Origin: JAKVBH01 sp049800955
GTDB lineage: Bacteria; Pseudomonadota; Alphaproteobacteria; Rhodobacterales; Rhodobacteraceae
Assembly (NCBI RefSeq): GCF_049800955.1
Contig: NZ_JBNAGA010000001.1
Coordinates: 1,364,001-1,428,000 of the forward strand
Reading direction: 5' to 3'
Length of the DNA: 64,000 bases
Shown: in pieces, positions 1 through 9,967 of the stretch
Layout: each line of letters opens with the position of its first letter
Position numbering within the stretch: the first letter of the stretch is position 1
The notes under the pieces: model-generated
What the model was told of the DNA's origin: nothing
The model's database searches: none
Seen by the model: the letters and a program-made list of their open reading frames with translations, nothing else
Translations under genes and position numbers: made by a program

Positions 1-224
1 CAGTCGCGCTTGCCAAAAGCGGCGATCTCCGCCTCAAGGCGCACCTTGCGGATGGCCTCAAACCCCAGATCGCGGGCCAGCGCGGCGCGCGCGGCCTCGT
101 CCAGCTCAATGGTGACTGCCGTAGGCGCGGCCTGTGACAGGCCCGAGACGGCTTTTGCATAGGCGCTGGGTCCCGCAGGGCGGACGCTGTCGGACGGGGC
201 ATCAGGAGGGGTCATATCGGGCAT
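1..224 (-). CDS. DUF177 (YceD-like) protein, N-terminal part
   Basis: The frame runs off the left edge of the window, so only about 74 N-terminal residues are visible. The region from about residue 36 (AVTIELDEAARAALARDLGF) followed by AIRKVRLE matches the pattern at the start of DUF177/YceD proteins in Rhodobacterales. YceD-family proteins are small, often sit next to rpmF and plsX, and have been linked to 23S rRNA metabolism. Here the gene diverges from the bamE-like gene, a common arrangement in this order. The start is the ATG at 222-224; a second in-frame ATG lies three codons in. Family assignment rests on a partial sequence. Confidence 0.7.
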   Translation of the reverse strand, partial: MPDMTPPDAPSDSVRPAGPSAYAKAVSGLSQAAPTAVTIELDEAARAALARDLGFEAIRKVRLEAEIAAFGKRD

Positions 225-296
225 CGCTTGAAAGGTTCATTGCTTGTGGTGTAGTGGTCGTTAAAAGGCAGGGCAGGTCAACGCAAGAGGCACTTC

Positions 297-773
297 ATGG
301 GCGCGACTACCGCAAGGTTTGGCACGAGAGCACGCATGGCAACATGGGCGCTAGGCCTCATGCTGGCAACAGCAGGCTGCACGGAATCAATCCGCAACCA
401 TGGCTATCTGCCCGGAGAAGAAGACCTCGCCAATGTTGTTGTGGGCCTCGATACCCGCGATACCGTGGCCGAAACGCTGGGCCCGCCTACCACGGCGGGC
501 ATCCTTTCGGGCGGTAATTTCTACTATGTCGGCGACAAGGTGCGCAGCTATGCTTGGCAAGCGCCCAAGATCATAGAGCGCGAGATTGTTGCGGTGACGT
601 TTGATCAGGCCGGTGTGGTCGAGAACGTGACCCGTTACGGGCTGGAGGATGGCCGCGTCGTGCCCATTGTGCGCCGCGTGACCGAGACCTCCGATGGCGA
701 CATCAGCTTCATCCGCAAGCTCTTCGGCAATATCGGCGGCCTGAGCACGGACGGCCTTTTGGGCAACAACTGA
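297..773 (+). CDS. bamE: BamE/SmpA-OmlA family outer-membrane lipoprotein
   Basis: The product is 158 aa. A type II signal peptide ends in a lipobox (LATAGC) with the acylated Cys at residue 28. A SmpA/OmlA domain follows at about residues 45-120 (core VVVGLDTRDTVAETLGPP, then the strand block FYYVGDKVRSYAWQAPKI). BamE is a small lipoprotein of the outer-membrane beta-barrel assembly complex, anchored to the periplasmic face of the outer membrane. The gene diverges from the DUF177 gene and stands alone. An in-frame Met at residue 14 is an alternative start that would still leave a usable signal peptide. Confidence 0.85.
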   Translation: MGATTARFGTRARMATWALGLMLATAGCTESIRNHGYLPGEEDLANVVVGLDTRDTVAETLGPPTTAGILSGGNFYYVGDKVRSYAWQAPKIIEREIVAVTFDQAGVVENVTRYGLEDGRVVPIVRRVTETSDGDISFIRKLFGNIGGLSTDGLLGNN

Positions 774-871
774 CCCGGACTGTTTGAGCAGACCGCGTCA
801 GCGCCATATCCGGGCCGCGACCACCGGTCGTGCCCAATGCGCTTGCCCGATCCCGCAGAGCTTCCTAAGCT

Positions 872-901
872 TGGATCATGTCGCCTTCAGGGCATGATCC
901 A
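872..901. promoter_or_regulatory. 9-bp inverted repeat touching the olsB start codon
   Basis: TGGATCATG at 872-880 is mirrored exactly by CATGATCCA at 893-901, with a 12-nt spacer. The right arm ends on the first base of the assigned ATG. As DNA this could be an operator; as RNA it would fold into a hairpin that covers the ribosome-binding region. The symmetry is seen directly; the role is inferred. Confidence 0.5.
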
Positions 902-1641
902 TGGATACCGTTTGCATGATTTCCAAAGGCCAATACACCGCCCGGCTTGCCGAGGGCCCACAGGATGTGGCCCGAGCGCAGGCGCTGCGGTTTGCGGCCT
1001 TTCACGGCGGGGTGGGGCGCGATTGCGATGGTTTTGACGCGCGCTGCGATCATCTGCTCGTGGAAGACGCGGGCACACGAGAGCTTGTGTGCACCTGCCG
1101 GATGCTGACGCTGCATAGCGGTGCGGAGATCGACACGAGCTATTCCGCGCAATTCTACGACCTCTCCGCGCTGCATGGTTTCGAGGGGCCGGTCGTCGAG
1201 ATGGGGCGGTTTTGCGTGCATCCGGCATCAAAGGACGGGGACATTCTGCGCGTCGCCTGGGCGGCCCTGACGCAATATGTGGATGCGCGCGGCGTCACGC
1301 TGCTTTTTGGCTGTACCTCCTTTGATGGCACGGAACATGCGCCTTATGACGATGCCTTCGCCGTGCTCAAGGCTCGGCACCTTGCGCCCGCGCGCTGGCT
1401 GCCGCGCATCAAGGCGCCCAACGTCTTTCGCTTCGCCGCGCGGCTGCGCCGCAAGCCGGATGCCAAGCGCGCCATGCAGGTCATGCCGCCGCTGCTGCGC
1501 ACCTATCTCATGATGGGCGGCTGGGTCAGCGATCATGCGGTTGTGGACCCCCAGATGAATACGCTGCACGTCTTTACCGGCGTCGAGATTGGCGCGATCC
1601 CGGATGCGCGCAAGAGACTTCTGCGCGCGGTCGCGGGGTAG
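901..1641 (+). CDS. olsB: OlsB-type ornithine-acyl carrier protein N-acyltransferase
   Basis: A 246-aa GNAT-fold acyltransferase of the hemolysin-like/OlsB group. The family N-acylates ornithine with 3-hydroxyacyl-ACP to make lyso-ornithine lipid, the first step of ornithine lipid synthesis at the inner membrane. Visible family features are an early RAQALRFAAFHG segment, CDHLLVED near residue 50, EMGRFCVHP near residue 100 and LLFGCTSFDGTEHAPYDDAF near 140. Pairing with an olsA acyltransferase is common in this order, but none is present here. A second in-frame ATG five codons in (916) is possible; the first has only a weak AGGG ahead of it. Confidence 0.82.
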   Translation: MDTVCMISKGQYTARLAEGPQDVARAQALRFAAFHGGVGRDCDGFDARCDHLLVEDAGTRELVCTCRMLTLHSGAEIDTSYSAQFYDLSALHGFEGPVVEMGRFCVHPASKDGDILRVAWAALTQYVDARGVTLLFGCTSFDGTEHAPYDDAFAVLKARHLAPARWLPRIKAPNVFRFAARLRRKPDAKRAMQVMPPLLRTYLMMGGWVSDHAVVDPQMNTLHVFTGVEIGAIPDARKRLLRAVAG

Positions 1642-1650
1642 AGGACGGGA

Positions 1651-1683
1651 GCCTCCGGCGGGAGTTTATTTGGCAAGATGAAG
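1651..1683 (+). repeat. Intergenic repeat element, copy 1
   Basis: This lies 9 bp after the olsB stop. The core at 1661-1683 (GGAGTTTATTTGGCAAGATG plus AAG) matches the reverse complement of 61215-61237 in 22 of 23 positions. A related but more diverged copy lies at 17436-17487. All three are non-coding and share a GC-rich block, then GTATTT or GTTTAT, then a purine-rich tail ending in GAAG. Confidence 0.6.
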
Positions 1684-1740
1684 TAACGCCTGCGCTGTTG
1701 CGAAGTGAGCGCGCGCTGCACGGCCTGTCTTGGGGGGGCT

Positions 1741-1777
1741 TTTGTGCGATTTGAGGGGTGTTTCGCACAAATACCCC
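1741..1777 (+). promoter_or_regulatory. Competing stem-loops upstream of the ABC-F gene
   Basis: Two hairpins share bases and cannot form together. Stem A pairs TTTGTGCGA (1741-1749) with TCGCACAAA (1763-1771), nine perfect pairs. Stem B pairs GGGGTGTTT (1755-1763) with AAATACCCC (1769-1777), nine pairs with one G-U and a 5-nt loop. The element ends 66 bp before the ABC-F start codon. Mutually exclusive stems are the layout of an attenuator or anti-terminator. No U-tract follows either stem, so transcription termination is not shown. Confidence 0.4.
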
Positions 1778-1843
1778 CCTGGAGGAGGCTTCCATGGGAG
1801 CGGGCTCTTTCCTCTTGTCGCGCGCTGCGCTACCTCCCGGGGC

Positions 1844-3651
<1,808 letters not shown>

Positions 3652-3655
<4 letters not shown>

Positions 3656-4761
3656 GCGCGCTTTTCATAGGCTCGAATATCTATAGAGGCTCCAGCTATG
3701 GCCCCTTCCATCCGCTGAGTATTCCGCGTGTGCCGACGGTCATTGATCTTGCGCGTGCGCTTGGTTGGCTCAGCCCCGCGCAATACCGTACGAGCCCGCG
3801 CGCGAAACCAGCGGCGCTTTCGCTTTTTCACACGGAGGATTACATTCGCGCTGTCCAGGACGCGGAAACCACGCAGGCCGTAAATGATGATGTTCGCGTG
3901 CGGTATGGTCTGGGCACATTGTCAAACCCCGTCTTTCCCGAGATGTATCGCAGACCCGCCACGGCCGCAGGCGGCTCTCTTATGGGGGCGATGCTGATCA
4001 AGGCGGGCGGCCATGTGTTCAATCCCGGCGGCGGCACGCATCATGGATTGTCAGATCGCGCCAATGGCTTTTGCTACTTCAACGATCCCGTGCTGGCACT
4101 CATGACACTCAGGGCACAGGGATTGCAGCGGATCCTCTATATCGACGTCGATGCGCATCATTGCGATGGCGTTGAGGCGGCGTTCATGGGCGCCGAAGAT
4201 GTGTTCCTGATCTCGGTGCATGAGAAAGATCGCTGGCCCTTTACAGGTGCCTTTGCCGATGATGCCGGTGGTGCTGCGTTGAACCTGCCTGTGCCAAGAG
4301 GGTTTAATGACAGCGAATTTGACCATTTGATGGATCATGTAATCTTGCCTGCGGTGGAGCGCTACGCGCCGCAGGCCGTTGTGCTGCAATGTGGGGCGGA
4401 TGCTGTTCTGGAGGACCCGCTGGCGCGCTTGGCTTTGTCCAACAGGTGCCATGTCAAGATGGTCGCGGCGTTGAAGGAACGCTGCTCACGGCTGCTGGTG
4501 CTGGGCGGTGGCGGATATAATCCGTGGACCGTGGGCCGCTGCTGGACGGCCATATGGGCAACGCTCGCGGGCTATGACATACCGGATCGTTTGCCCGATG
4601 CGGCCCAAGATGTTCTGCGCGGCCTGCGTTGGTCCCGAAAGGCGCAACCGCAAGAGCATCACTGGACGACCTTGCTCGACACGCCGCGCCCGGGGCCGGT
4701 GCGCCCGGAGATTGCCGACTTGGCGCAAAAAGCGATCCAGCGCGTCGAGTATTGGTCGTGA
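3652..4761 (+). CDS. Histone-deacetylase-like (AcuC/AphA) zinc amidohydrolase
   Basis: A 369-aa arginase/deacetylase-fold enzyme. Active-site features are present: the HH pair at residues 130-131 in GGGTHHGLSD, zinc ligands in IDVDAHH (about 164-170), a later Asp in QCGADA, and the LGGGGYN loop that carries the catalytic Tyr. The family removes acetyl groups from lysine, polyamines or acetoin-linked substrates; the substrate cannot be read from sequence. The GTG start overlaps the ABC-F stop (GTGA), so the two genes are translationally coupled. The gene is followed by a tRNA on the other strand. Confidence 0.85.
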
Positions 4762-4812
4762 ACTTGTGGGCTTGATTAGTCCGTGAGCGGATTGGTGTTT
4801 TGGCGGGAGATC

Positions 4813-4886
4813 TGGAGCGGGTAACGGGAATCGAACCCGTAACTTAAGCTTGGGAAGCTCGCGTGATACCTTTTCACCATACCCGC
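4813..4886 (-). tRNA. tRNA-Gly (anticodon CCC)
   Basis: The minus strand folds as a complete tRNA. The acceptor stem GCGGGTA pairs perfectly with TACCCGC, the D-stem is GTGA/TCAC, the anticodon loop is TTCCCAA with CCC opposite positions 4852-4854, and the T-arm is ACGGG-TTCGATT-CCCGT. The CCA end is encoded (4813-4815). It is 71 nt without CCA. It would read GGG codons. Confidence 0.93.
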
Positions 4887-4945
4887 GCTCAGGGCCTGTG
4901 ATTAGGCCCGAGACCCCAGCGGGTCAAGCGCAATTCCATAGAAGA

Positions 4946-6460
4946 CTAAATGCGCGCAGTGGCTTTGCCGGGCAGGGCGAGCAGCGCAGTGAGGCAGGCC
5001 AAAGCAGCAAGAGCGGCGGCGGTCAGCATGATCGTTTGAAAGGCCATCGTGGATTGCGCGATGTGGAGCTCATCACCGCCCGCCGCGGCAAAGCTCAACG
5101 CGCCGCCTGCGCGATGATACATGACGGCGGCCAGCGCGCCGAAGCTCGCGATGCCCATCATGGAGGCCATCCGACTGATGGCATTGTTCACACCGGAAGC
5201 TGTGCCGCCCGAGGCTTCGGGTACGGACGCCATGATCGCGGTCGATAGTGGGGCAACGAGGAGCGCCATGCCGAGACCTATGAAACACATGGCGACAAAG
5301 GCCCCGGACCAGAGTGCTTGCGCGGGTGCGGCCCACCAAAGCAACACGTAGCCTATGGCAATCGAGGCGGCGCCAAGGGCGAGAAACGGGCGCGGTCCGA
5401 TTTTACCCGCCCATTTGCCGGCACGACCCGAGAGCGCCGCGATGAAGACGGACAGTGGCGCAAACATGGCTGCCGTGATGATCTCCGTGGTCTCCCAGAG
5501 GGCGATGAGAACCATCGGCAGAAAGAAGAACACAGCCGCCAGCGCGCCATAGATCACCAGTGAATAAAGGTTCGTCATGGCGAAGGTTCGGTTGGCAAAG
5601 AGGCTCAAAGGGACCATGGGATGCGCGCTGCGCTTTTCGATCAGGATGAAAAGCCCAAGCAGCGCACATCCGGCAACAAGGCCCAGCCCGTGCACAGTAC
5701 CGTCATGTTCGGCGCCGGAGAGTGACCAGGCCATAAGCAGCAATGCAGCCGTCGCAGTGAGGACACCGGGAAGATCGACGGGGGCGCGCGAACGGCTGTC
5801 GTCGCGCTTGAGCGCGGAGAACAGGAGCCAAAGCGCGAGACCGCCAAACGGCAGATTGACCGCAAAAACCGCGCGCCACATCTCAGGCCCGCCAAAGGTC
5901 AGCGCAAGCCCGCCAATGATGGGCCCGAGCGCGGTTGTGAGCGCTGAGATCCCCGCCCAGAAGCCGATAGCCGCGCCGCGCTCTTCCTTCGGAAAGGCGC
6001 GATTGAGAACCGCCAGCGATCCCGGAACCATGAAGGCCGCGCCAATGCCTTGGATCGCGCGCGCAGCGATCAGGCTTTCCGCGCTTGGGGCAGCGGCGCA
6101 GGCCATGGATGCCAGGACAAACAGAGTAATGCCCCCACCAAAGACGCGACCGAGCCCAAACCGATCGCCCAGAGCGCCGCCTGTGAGGATCAGGGCGGTC
6201 AGGGTCAGGAGGTATGCGGAGGAGAACCAGATTGCTTGCCCGAGGCTTGCGCCCAAAGTCTCGCGCATGGCGGGAAGGGCAATCGAGACCACTGAGCCAT
6301 CGATGAAGCCCAGTGAGGATGCAAGAATAGCCGCCCACAAAACGCGCTTGCGTCGTGCTGGATCACAGAAGCCGTCATGAAAGGCAGTTGCCTCGGACGA
6401 GGGATCGTCCTGAGGCGCCTGGGTTTCGCGGGCCTCGCCAGATTGGGCGAGATCACTCAC
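4946..6460 (-). CDS. MFS transporter, DHA2 (EmrB/QacA-like) drug exporter
   Basis: A 504-aa polytopic protein with about 14 hydrophobic segments, as expected for the 14-helix DHA2 drug:H+ antiporters. The first helix carries the FIDGSVVSIALPAM pattern (the family's D-x-T/S-x-V-N/S-x-A-L-P motif). Helix 2-3 shows GGALGDRFGLGRVF (motif A) and helix 5 shows GPIIGGLAL (motif C of exporters). A hydrophilic 40-residue N-terminal tail precedes helix 1. No membrane-fusion partner (EmrA) or TetR regulator is adjacent, so the substrate is unknown. Bactofilin lies 15 bp upstream in the same direction. Confidence 0.88.
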   Translation of the reverse strand: MSDLAQSGEARETQAPQDDPSSEATAFHDGFCDPARRKRVLWAAILASSLGFIDGSVVSIALPAMRETLGASLGQAIWFSSAYLLTLTALILTGGALGDRFGLGRVFGGGITLFVLASMACAAAPSAESLIAARAIQGIGAAFMVPGSLAVLNRAFPKEERGAAIGFWAGISALTTALGPIIGGLALTFGGPEMWRAVFAVNLPFGGLALWLLFSALKRDDSRSRAPVDLPGVLTATAALLLMAWSLSGAEHDGTVHGLGLVAGCALLGLFILIEKRSAHPMVPLSLFANRTFAMTNLYSLVIYGALAAVFFFLPMVLIALWETTEIITAAMFAPLSVFIAALSGRAGKWAGKIGPRPFLALGAASIAIGYVLLWWAAPAQALWSGAFVAMCFIGLGMALLVAPLSTAIMASVPEASGGTASGVNNAISRMASMMGIASFGALAAVMYHRAGGALSFAAAGGDELHIAQSTMAFQTIMLTAAALAALACLTALLALPGKATARI

Positions 6461-6475
6461 AGTCTTGCGTCGCGT

Positions 6476-6973
6476 TTAGCCGTCGACGCTGGGTGCGGGA
6501 GCCGTCGCTTTGGGTTTGCCCGCGTTGAGCGGATCATCCTGACGCTGCACGGAGCCTTCGAAATGCGCGCCGCTTTCAATGGCGATTGTCTTGTGGATGA
6601 TATCACCCTCAACCCGCGCCGTTGCCGTCAGCCGGACCTTGAGACCACGCACGCGGCCCACGATGCGGCCATTGACCACCACATCATCGGCAATCACCTC
6701 GCCTTTGATCGTCGCGCTTTCGCCCACAGTCAGCAGGTGCGCGCGGATATCGCCTTCGACAGTGCCTTCCACCTGAATATCGCCTGTTGTGCGCATATTG
6801 CCGGTGACGTGAAGATCCGCGGACAGGATTGACGCAGGCGGTTTGGCCTTTGGGGGGCTCGCCTTGAAGTTGTCCGGCCGGGGCGACGCCGGAGCGGCAG
6901 CTTCTGGTGCTGCTGGCTTGGCCGCGTCGTCAGTTTTGGGTCCGGGTTCGTTGATTTTGCTTTTAGAAAACAT
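6476..6973 (-). CDS. Bactofilin (polymer-forming cytoskeletal protein)
   Basis: A 165-aa protein with a disordered Pro/Ala/Lys-rich N-terminus (1-48), a bactofilin beta-helix core (about 49-145, with repeats such as GDIQVEGTVEGDIRA and GEVIADDVVVNGRIVGRV) and a short disordered tail. Bactofilins self-assemble without nucleotide into membrane-associated filaments and recruit cell-wall enzymes. The gene starts inside the 3' end of the M23 peptidase gene (11-bp overlap). That arrangement recurs in alphaproteobacteria, where bactofilins guide LmdC-type endopeptidases. Confidence 0.92.
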   Translation of the reverse strand: MFSKSKINEPGPKTDDAAKPAAPEAAAPASPRPDNFKASPPKAKPPASILSADLHVTGNMRTTGDIQVEGTVEGDIRAHLLTVGESATIKGEVIADDVVVNGRIVGRVRGLKVRLTATARVEGDIIHKTIAIESGAHFEGSVQRQDDPLNAGKPKATAPAPSVDG

Positions 6974-8285
6974 CGTTCGCAGCCTTGATATAGATCATCG
7001 GGTTCACCGCCTTGCCACCTACGCGCACTTCATAGTGCAAATGCGTGCCGGTGGAGCGTCCTGTGTTCCCCATATCACCGATATGCTGGCCACGCGAGAC
7101 CCTTTGACCTTTCTTCACGCGGATATTTGACATGTGCGCATAGCGCGTCTCGATGCCAAATTCATGCTGGATCTTGACCAGCTTGCCGTAACCCGAGAGC
7201 CAGCCTGCGAAGGTCACGACGCCATCTGCGGTTGAAAAGATATCTGTCCCGTGCGGGGCGGCGAAGTCAGAGCCCTTGTGCATCCGGCCCCAGCGCATGC
7301 CAAACCCGGAGGTGTAGCGGAAATTGGCTTTGACGGGCAGGGCAAAGGGCGCTTTTTGCGCGGCGATCCGATAGAGGTTGAGCCGATCCATCTGGCCCAG
7401 GATGCCATTGGCGCGGCTTGCATCAAGGCCGGGCTCTTCGCCGCGCGTCGAGAATGAGAGCGGCGTCAGCGGACCCCCTTGCCCGGAATAGCCGCGACGA
7501 ACCTGGTCCAGCAGGCGCTCGGTATTCATGCCCGCGGCGCGAAACATCTTGTCCAGCGGTTCGACAGAAATGGTCATGGCCTCTTCGAGCTGTCGGAAGA
7601 TCGCGTCGTTCTTGGTTTCCATGGCGCGAATACGCTGGGCCATTTCGTCTGCCGCCAGAAGGGCGTCTTGCGCATCGGCCACAACCTGATCGCGTTCCTT
7701 GGCGGTGCGTTCCAGCGCTGCGGCCAGCAGATCGACCGCCTCGGAGCTCGCGCCGTCGCCCGCGCCCGGCAGAGTGCCGTCACCCTCAAGCGCCTCTTGC
7801 AGCTCGGCCAGTTGCGCACGCGTCTCTTTCTTCTCGCCCATGACATCGCGCAGCGTTGTTTGCACGACTTCGAGACCAGTCTTGAGCTCGCGCGCCCGGG
7901 TCTCGGCGGACAAAAGCTCCGATTGCATCACAGAAATCCGCTCCAGCGCCGAATTGAACCGCTCCTGAGCGGCGATGGCGTCTGCGGCATAGGCATCGCG
8001 CTCTTCGGAGAGCGCGTTGAGGCGCTGCATATAGGTGTTTTGTTCGCGCTTGGCCTGTTCGCGGAAGTTGCCCGCGCCAATGCTGTCCATCAGCAAGATG
8101 GATGTGGCGATGATCGACCATGCCACGATGAGCGCCGTTCCCGTGAAGGCGATCAGCTGCGTACCGGGCTTGAGACGGATGAACCGCGTGTCGGTGTCGG
8201 ACCTCAGAAAGACGCGACGTTCCGGAAAATGCCGCTCAAGCGCGACATGAAAATTCTGAGCCAAGCGTGCTATCACGACAGGCAT
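6963..8285 (-). CDS. M23 family peptidoglycan endopeptidase (membrane-anchored)
   Basis: A 440-aa protein. A cytosolic N-terminus is followed by one transmembrane helix (about 43-66), a long coiled coil (about 73-235) and a C-terminal LytM/M23 domain (about 315-432). The zinc and catalytic residues are present: H336 and D340 in HKGSDF, and H415/H417 in HLHYEV. It should therefore be an active DD-endopeptidase cleaving peptide cross-links in the periplasm. It is translationally coupled to the bactofilin gene, which fits scaffold-directed wall remodelling. The Shine-Dalgarno sequence lies very close to the chosen ATG, so the exact start is less certain. Confidence 0.9.
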   Translation of the reverse strand: MPVVIARLAQNFHVALERHFPERRVFLRSDTDTRFIRLKPGTQLIAFTGTALIVAWSIIATSILLMDSIGAGNFREQAKREQNTYMQRLNALSEERDAYAADAIAAQERFNSALERISVMQSELLSAETRARELKTGLEVVQTTLRDVMGEKKETRAQLAELQEALEGDGTLPGAGDGASSEAVDLLAAALERTAKERDQVVADAQDALLAADEMAQRIRAMETKNDAIFRQLEEAMTISVEPLDKMFRAAGMNTERLLDQVRRGYSGQGGPLTPLSFSTRGEEPGLDASRANGILGQMDRLNLYRIAAQKAPFALPVKANFRYTSGFGMRWGRMHKGSDFAAPHGTDIFSTADGVVTFAGWLSGYGKLVKIQHEFGIETRYAHMSNIRVKKGQRVSRGQHIGDMGNTGRSTGTHLHYEVRVGGKAVNPMIYIKAANDVF

Positions 8286-8475
8286 CCTTTATCCCAACCC
8301 AATCAGCAGCGCTCCGTTCCCCAAACCGGGCGCCTTGGTCAGTTTCTTTAACCACCGCGCAATAATCGCGCAACAGGCGGAGCAGAGGCGATTCGTCACC
8401 TGTGTCTTCTGTAACCGAAACTGGCAAAAATCCGCCTACAAGAATGGCTTGCATGGCGAAGTTACGCGAAGGCCC

Positions 8476-9300
8476 TCACGCGGCGCCTTCGGCAAGGGGC
8501 CAGTAGAAGTCAGGTGGCAGCCCGGCTTCAGCGCGCTTTTCCTCATTGAAAGGCGGTTTTAAGCCGCCTTTGAAGTATTTTCTCACAAGCTCATGGAAGA
8601 CAATCTTGGGATCCAGATCGTGCCGCCCACACAGGAAATGGAACCATTTCGAGCCATAGGAGACATGGTGCACTTCCTCGGAATAGATGACTTCCAGCGC
8701 CTCTGCGGCCGAGCGCGCTCCGGCCTTCCTGAAGATCTCGATCATCCCCGGCGTCACATCCAATCCGCGCGCCTCAAGCACCATGGGCACGACAGCAAGA
8801 CGGCCCATGAGATCATCCACAGTATCTTCGGCCGCGCGCCACATGCCTGCATGGGCGGGCAATGCGCCGTAGTGGCTGTCGAGCTCTTCGAGGCAATCGC
8901 ACATCAGGTTGAAATGCTTGCTCTCTTCCATGGCGGCCTGCACCCAGTCGTCGTAATAGCCCATGGGCATTGGCGTATCGGTAAAGCGCGCGATGATATC
9001 CCAGTGCAGATCGACAGCATTCAGCTCGATATGGGCGACGGCGTGCAGCAGGGCGATCCGCCCTTGCGGGCTGCCGGGTTTGCGTTTCGGCACATCGCGG
9101 GGGCTGAGCAATTCGGGGCTGGCGGGGCGCGCGGGATGGAGCGGCGGCGCAGCGTGTCCGATCTCGACGGGTTGGCCTGCACGTCGCGCCTCTTGCCACT
9201 GGGCGGCATAATTCAAGGACAGTGCCGTTTTCGCGCGCCCATCTGCGGTGCGCAGCACATCGTCGGCCATCTCGGCCAGAGGTTTCATATCCTGTGTCAT
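8476..9300 (-). CDS. DUF455 family ferritin-like protein
   Basis: A 274-aa cytosolic protein. The motifs HAVAHIELNAVDLHWD, AMEESKHFNLM and YSEEVHHVSYG carry the spaced Glu/His residues of a ferritin-like di-iron helical bundle and are characteristic of DUF455. Members are related to the tRNA hydroxylase MiaE in fold, but their own function is not established. It lies between the M23 gene and the peroxiredoxin gene on the same strand, with gaps of 190 and 138 bp that hold no convincing gene. Confidence 0.85.
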   Translation of the reverse strand: MTQDMKPLAEMADDVLRTADGRAKTALSLNYAAQWQEARRAGQPVEIGHAAPPLHPARPASPELLSPRDVPKRKPGSPQGRIALLHAVAHIELNAVDLHWDIIARFTDTPMPMGYYDDWVQAAMEESKHFNLMCDCLEELDSHYGALPAHAGMWRAAEDTVDDLMGRLAVVPMVLEARGLDVTPGMIEIFRKAGARSAAEALEVIYSEEVHHVSYGSKWFHFLCGRHDLDPKIVFHELVRKYFKGGLKPPFNEEKRAEAGLPPDFYWPLAEGAA

Positions 9301-9438
9301 CCCAAGAGCCTTGCCATAGCATTGCGGTCGAATAAAGCCTCATCGGAGCCGACGCTCGTTCCGTGACCCTTTGTGCGCATGTTTGGTGCGGGCACCTGAT
9401 GCCGGAGAGCACGGCCCTGATGGCGCGGCCTTCCAAGC

Positions 9439-9900
9439 TCAGAGATCGCGCACCGCCTGCAACACCTCTTCTGCATGTCCGGGAACCTTGACCTTACGCC
9501 AGGCCTTCGCGATGCAGCCCTCGCCATCAATCAGAAAGGTTGAGCGTTCGATGCCCATGAAAGTCTTGCCATACATCTTCTTTTCTTTCCAAACCCCGAA
9601 ACTCTCGGAGATGTCAGCCCCTTCATCGGAGAGAAGTGCTACGCTGAGATCATGTTTGGCGACGAATTTGTCATGGCTGGCGACGCTGTCCTTGGAGATG
9701 CCGAAGATCTGCGCGCCTGCTGCTTCAAAATCGGCCTTCAGAGCAGAAAATGCGATCGCTTCCTTCGTGCACCCCGACGTGTCATCGCGCGGATAGAAAA
9801 AGAGGACCACTTTTGACGGCCGCAGATCCGCGAGGCGCACCATCTCACCGCCATCGCGTGGCAAAGTCACATCAGGGGCCATGGTCATTTCATCGCTCAT
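9439..9900 (-). CDS. bcp: Peroxiredoxin, BCP/PrxQ type
   Basis: A 153-aa thiol peroxidase. The active-site region YPRDDTSGCTKEA carries the peroxidatic Cys with the upstream Thr/Pro environment of PrxQ. The resolving Cys that E. coli Bcp has five residues later is Ile here (CTKEAI), so this is a one-Cys variant unless the distant Cys in GEGC resolves. It reduces hydrogen peroxide and organic peroxides in the cytoplasm. An upstream extension of the frame exists, but the ATG at 9898-9900 fits the family's usual N-terminus. It diverges from the AsmA-like gene. Confidence 0.9.
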   Translation of the reverse strand: MSDEMTMAPDVTLPRDGGEMVRLADLRPSKVVLFFYPRDDTSGCTKEAIAFSALKADFEAAGAQIFGISKDSVASHDKFVAKHDLSVALLSDEGADISESFGVWKEKKMYGKTFMGIERSTFLIDGEGCIAKAWRKVKVPGHAEEVLQAVRDL

Positions 9901-9967
9901 ATCGATTTGTCCTCTTGGTTGGATCGCAGGTGCATCATAGTAGAACGCAACAGGCGAGAGGAAAGCA

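Noticed and set aside
134..517. A 127-aa plus-strand frame overlapping bamE
   Set aside because: Arg/His-rich, crosses the divergent intergenic region and conflicts with the lipoprotein frame.
4892..4909. GGGCCT/AGGCCC stem next to the tRNA as a terminator for the MFS gene
   Set aside because: Only six pairs with no T-run, and close enough to the tRNA 5' side to be leader sequence.
5577..6380. A 267-aa plus-strand frame opposite the MFS gene
   Set aside because: Pro/Ser/Arg-rich shadow of a polytopic membrane protein gene.
7479..8351. A 290-aa plus-strand frame opposite the M23 gene
   Set aside because: No recognisable motif; the opposite strand encodes an intact metallopeptidase.
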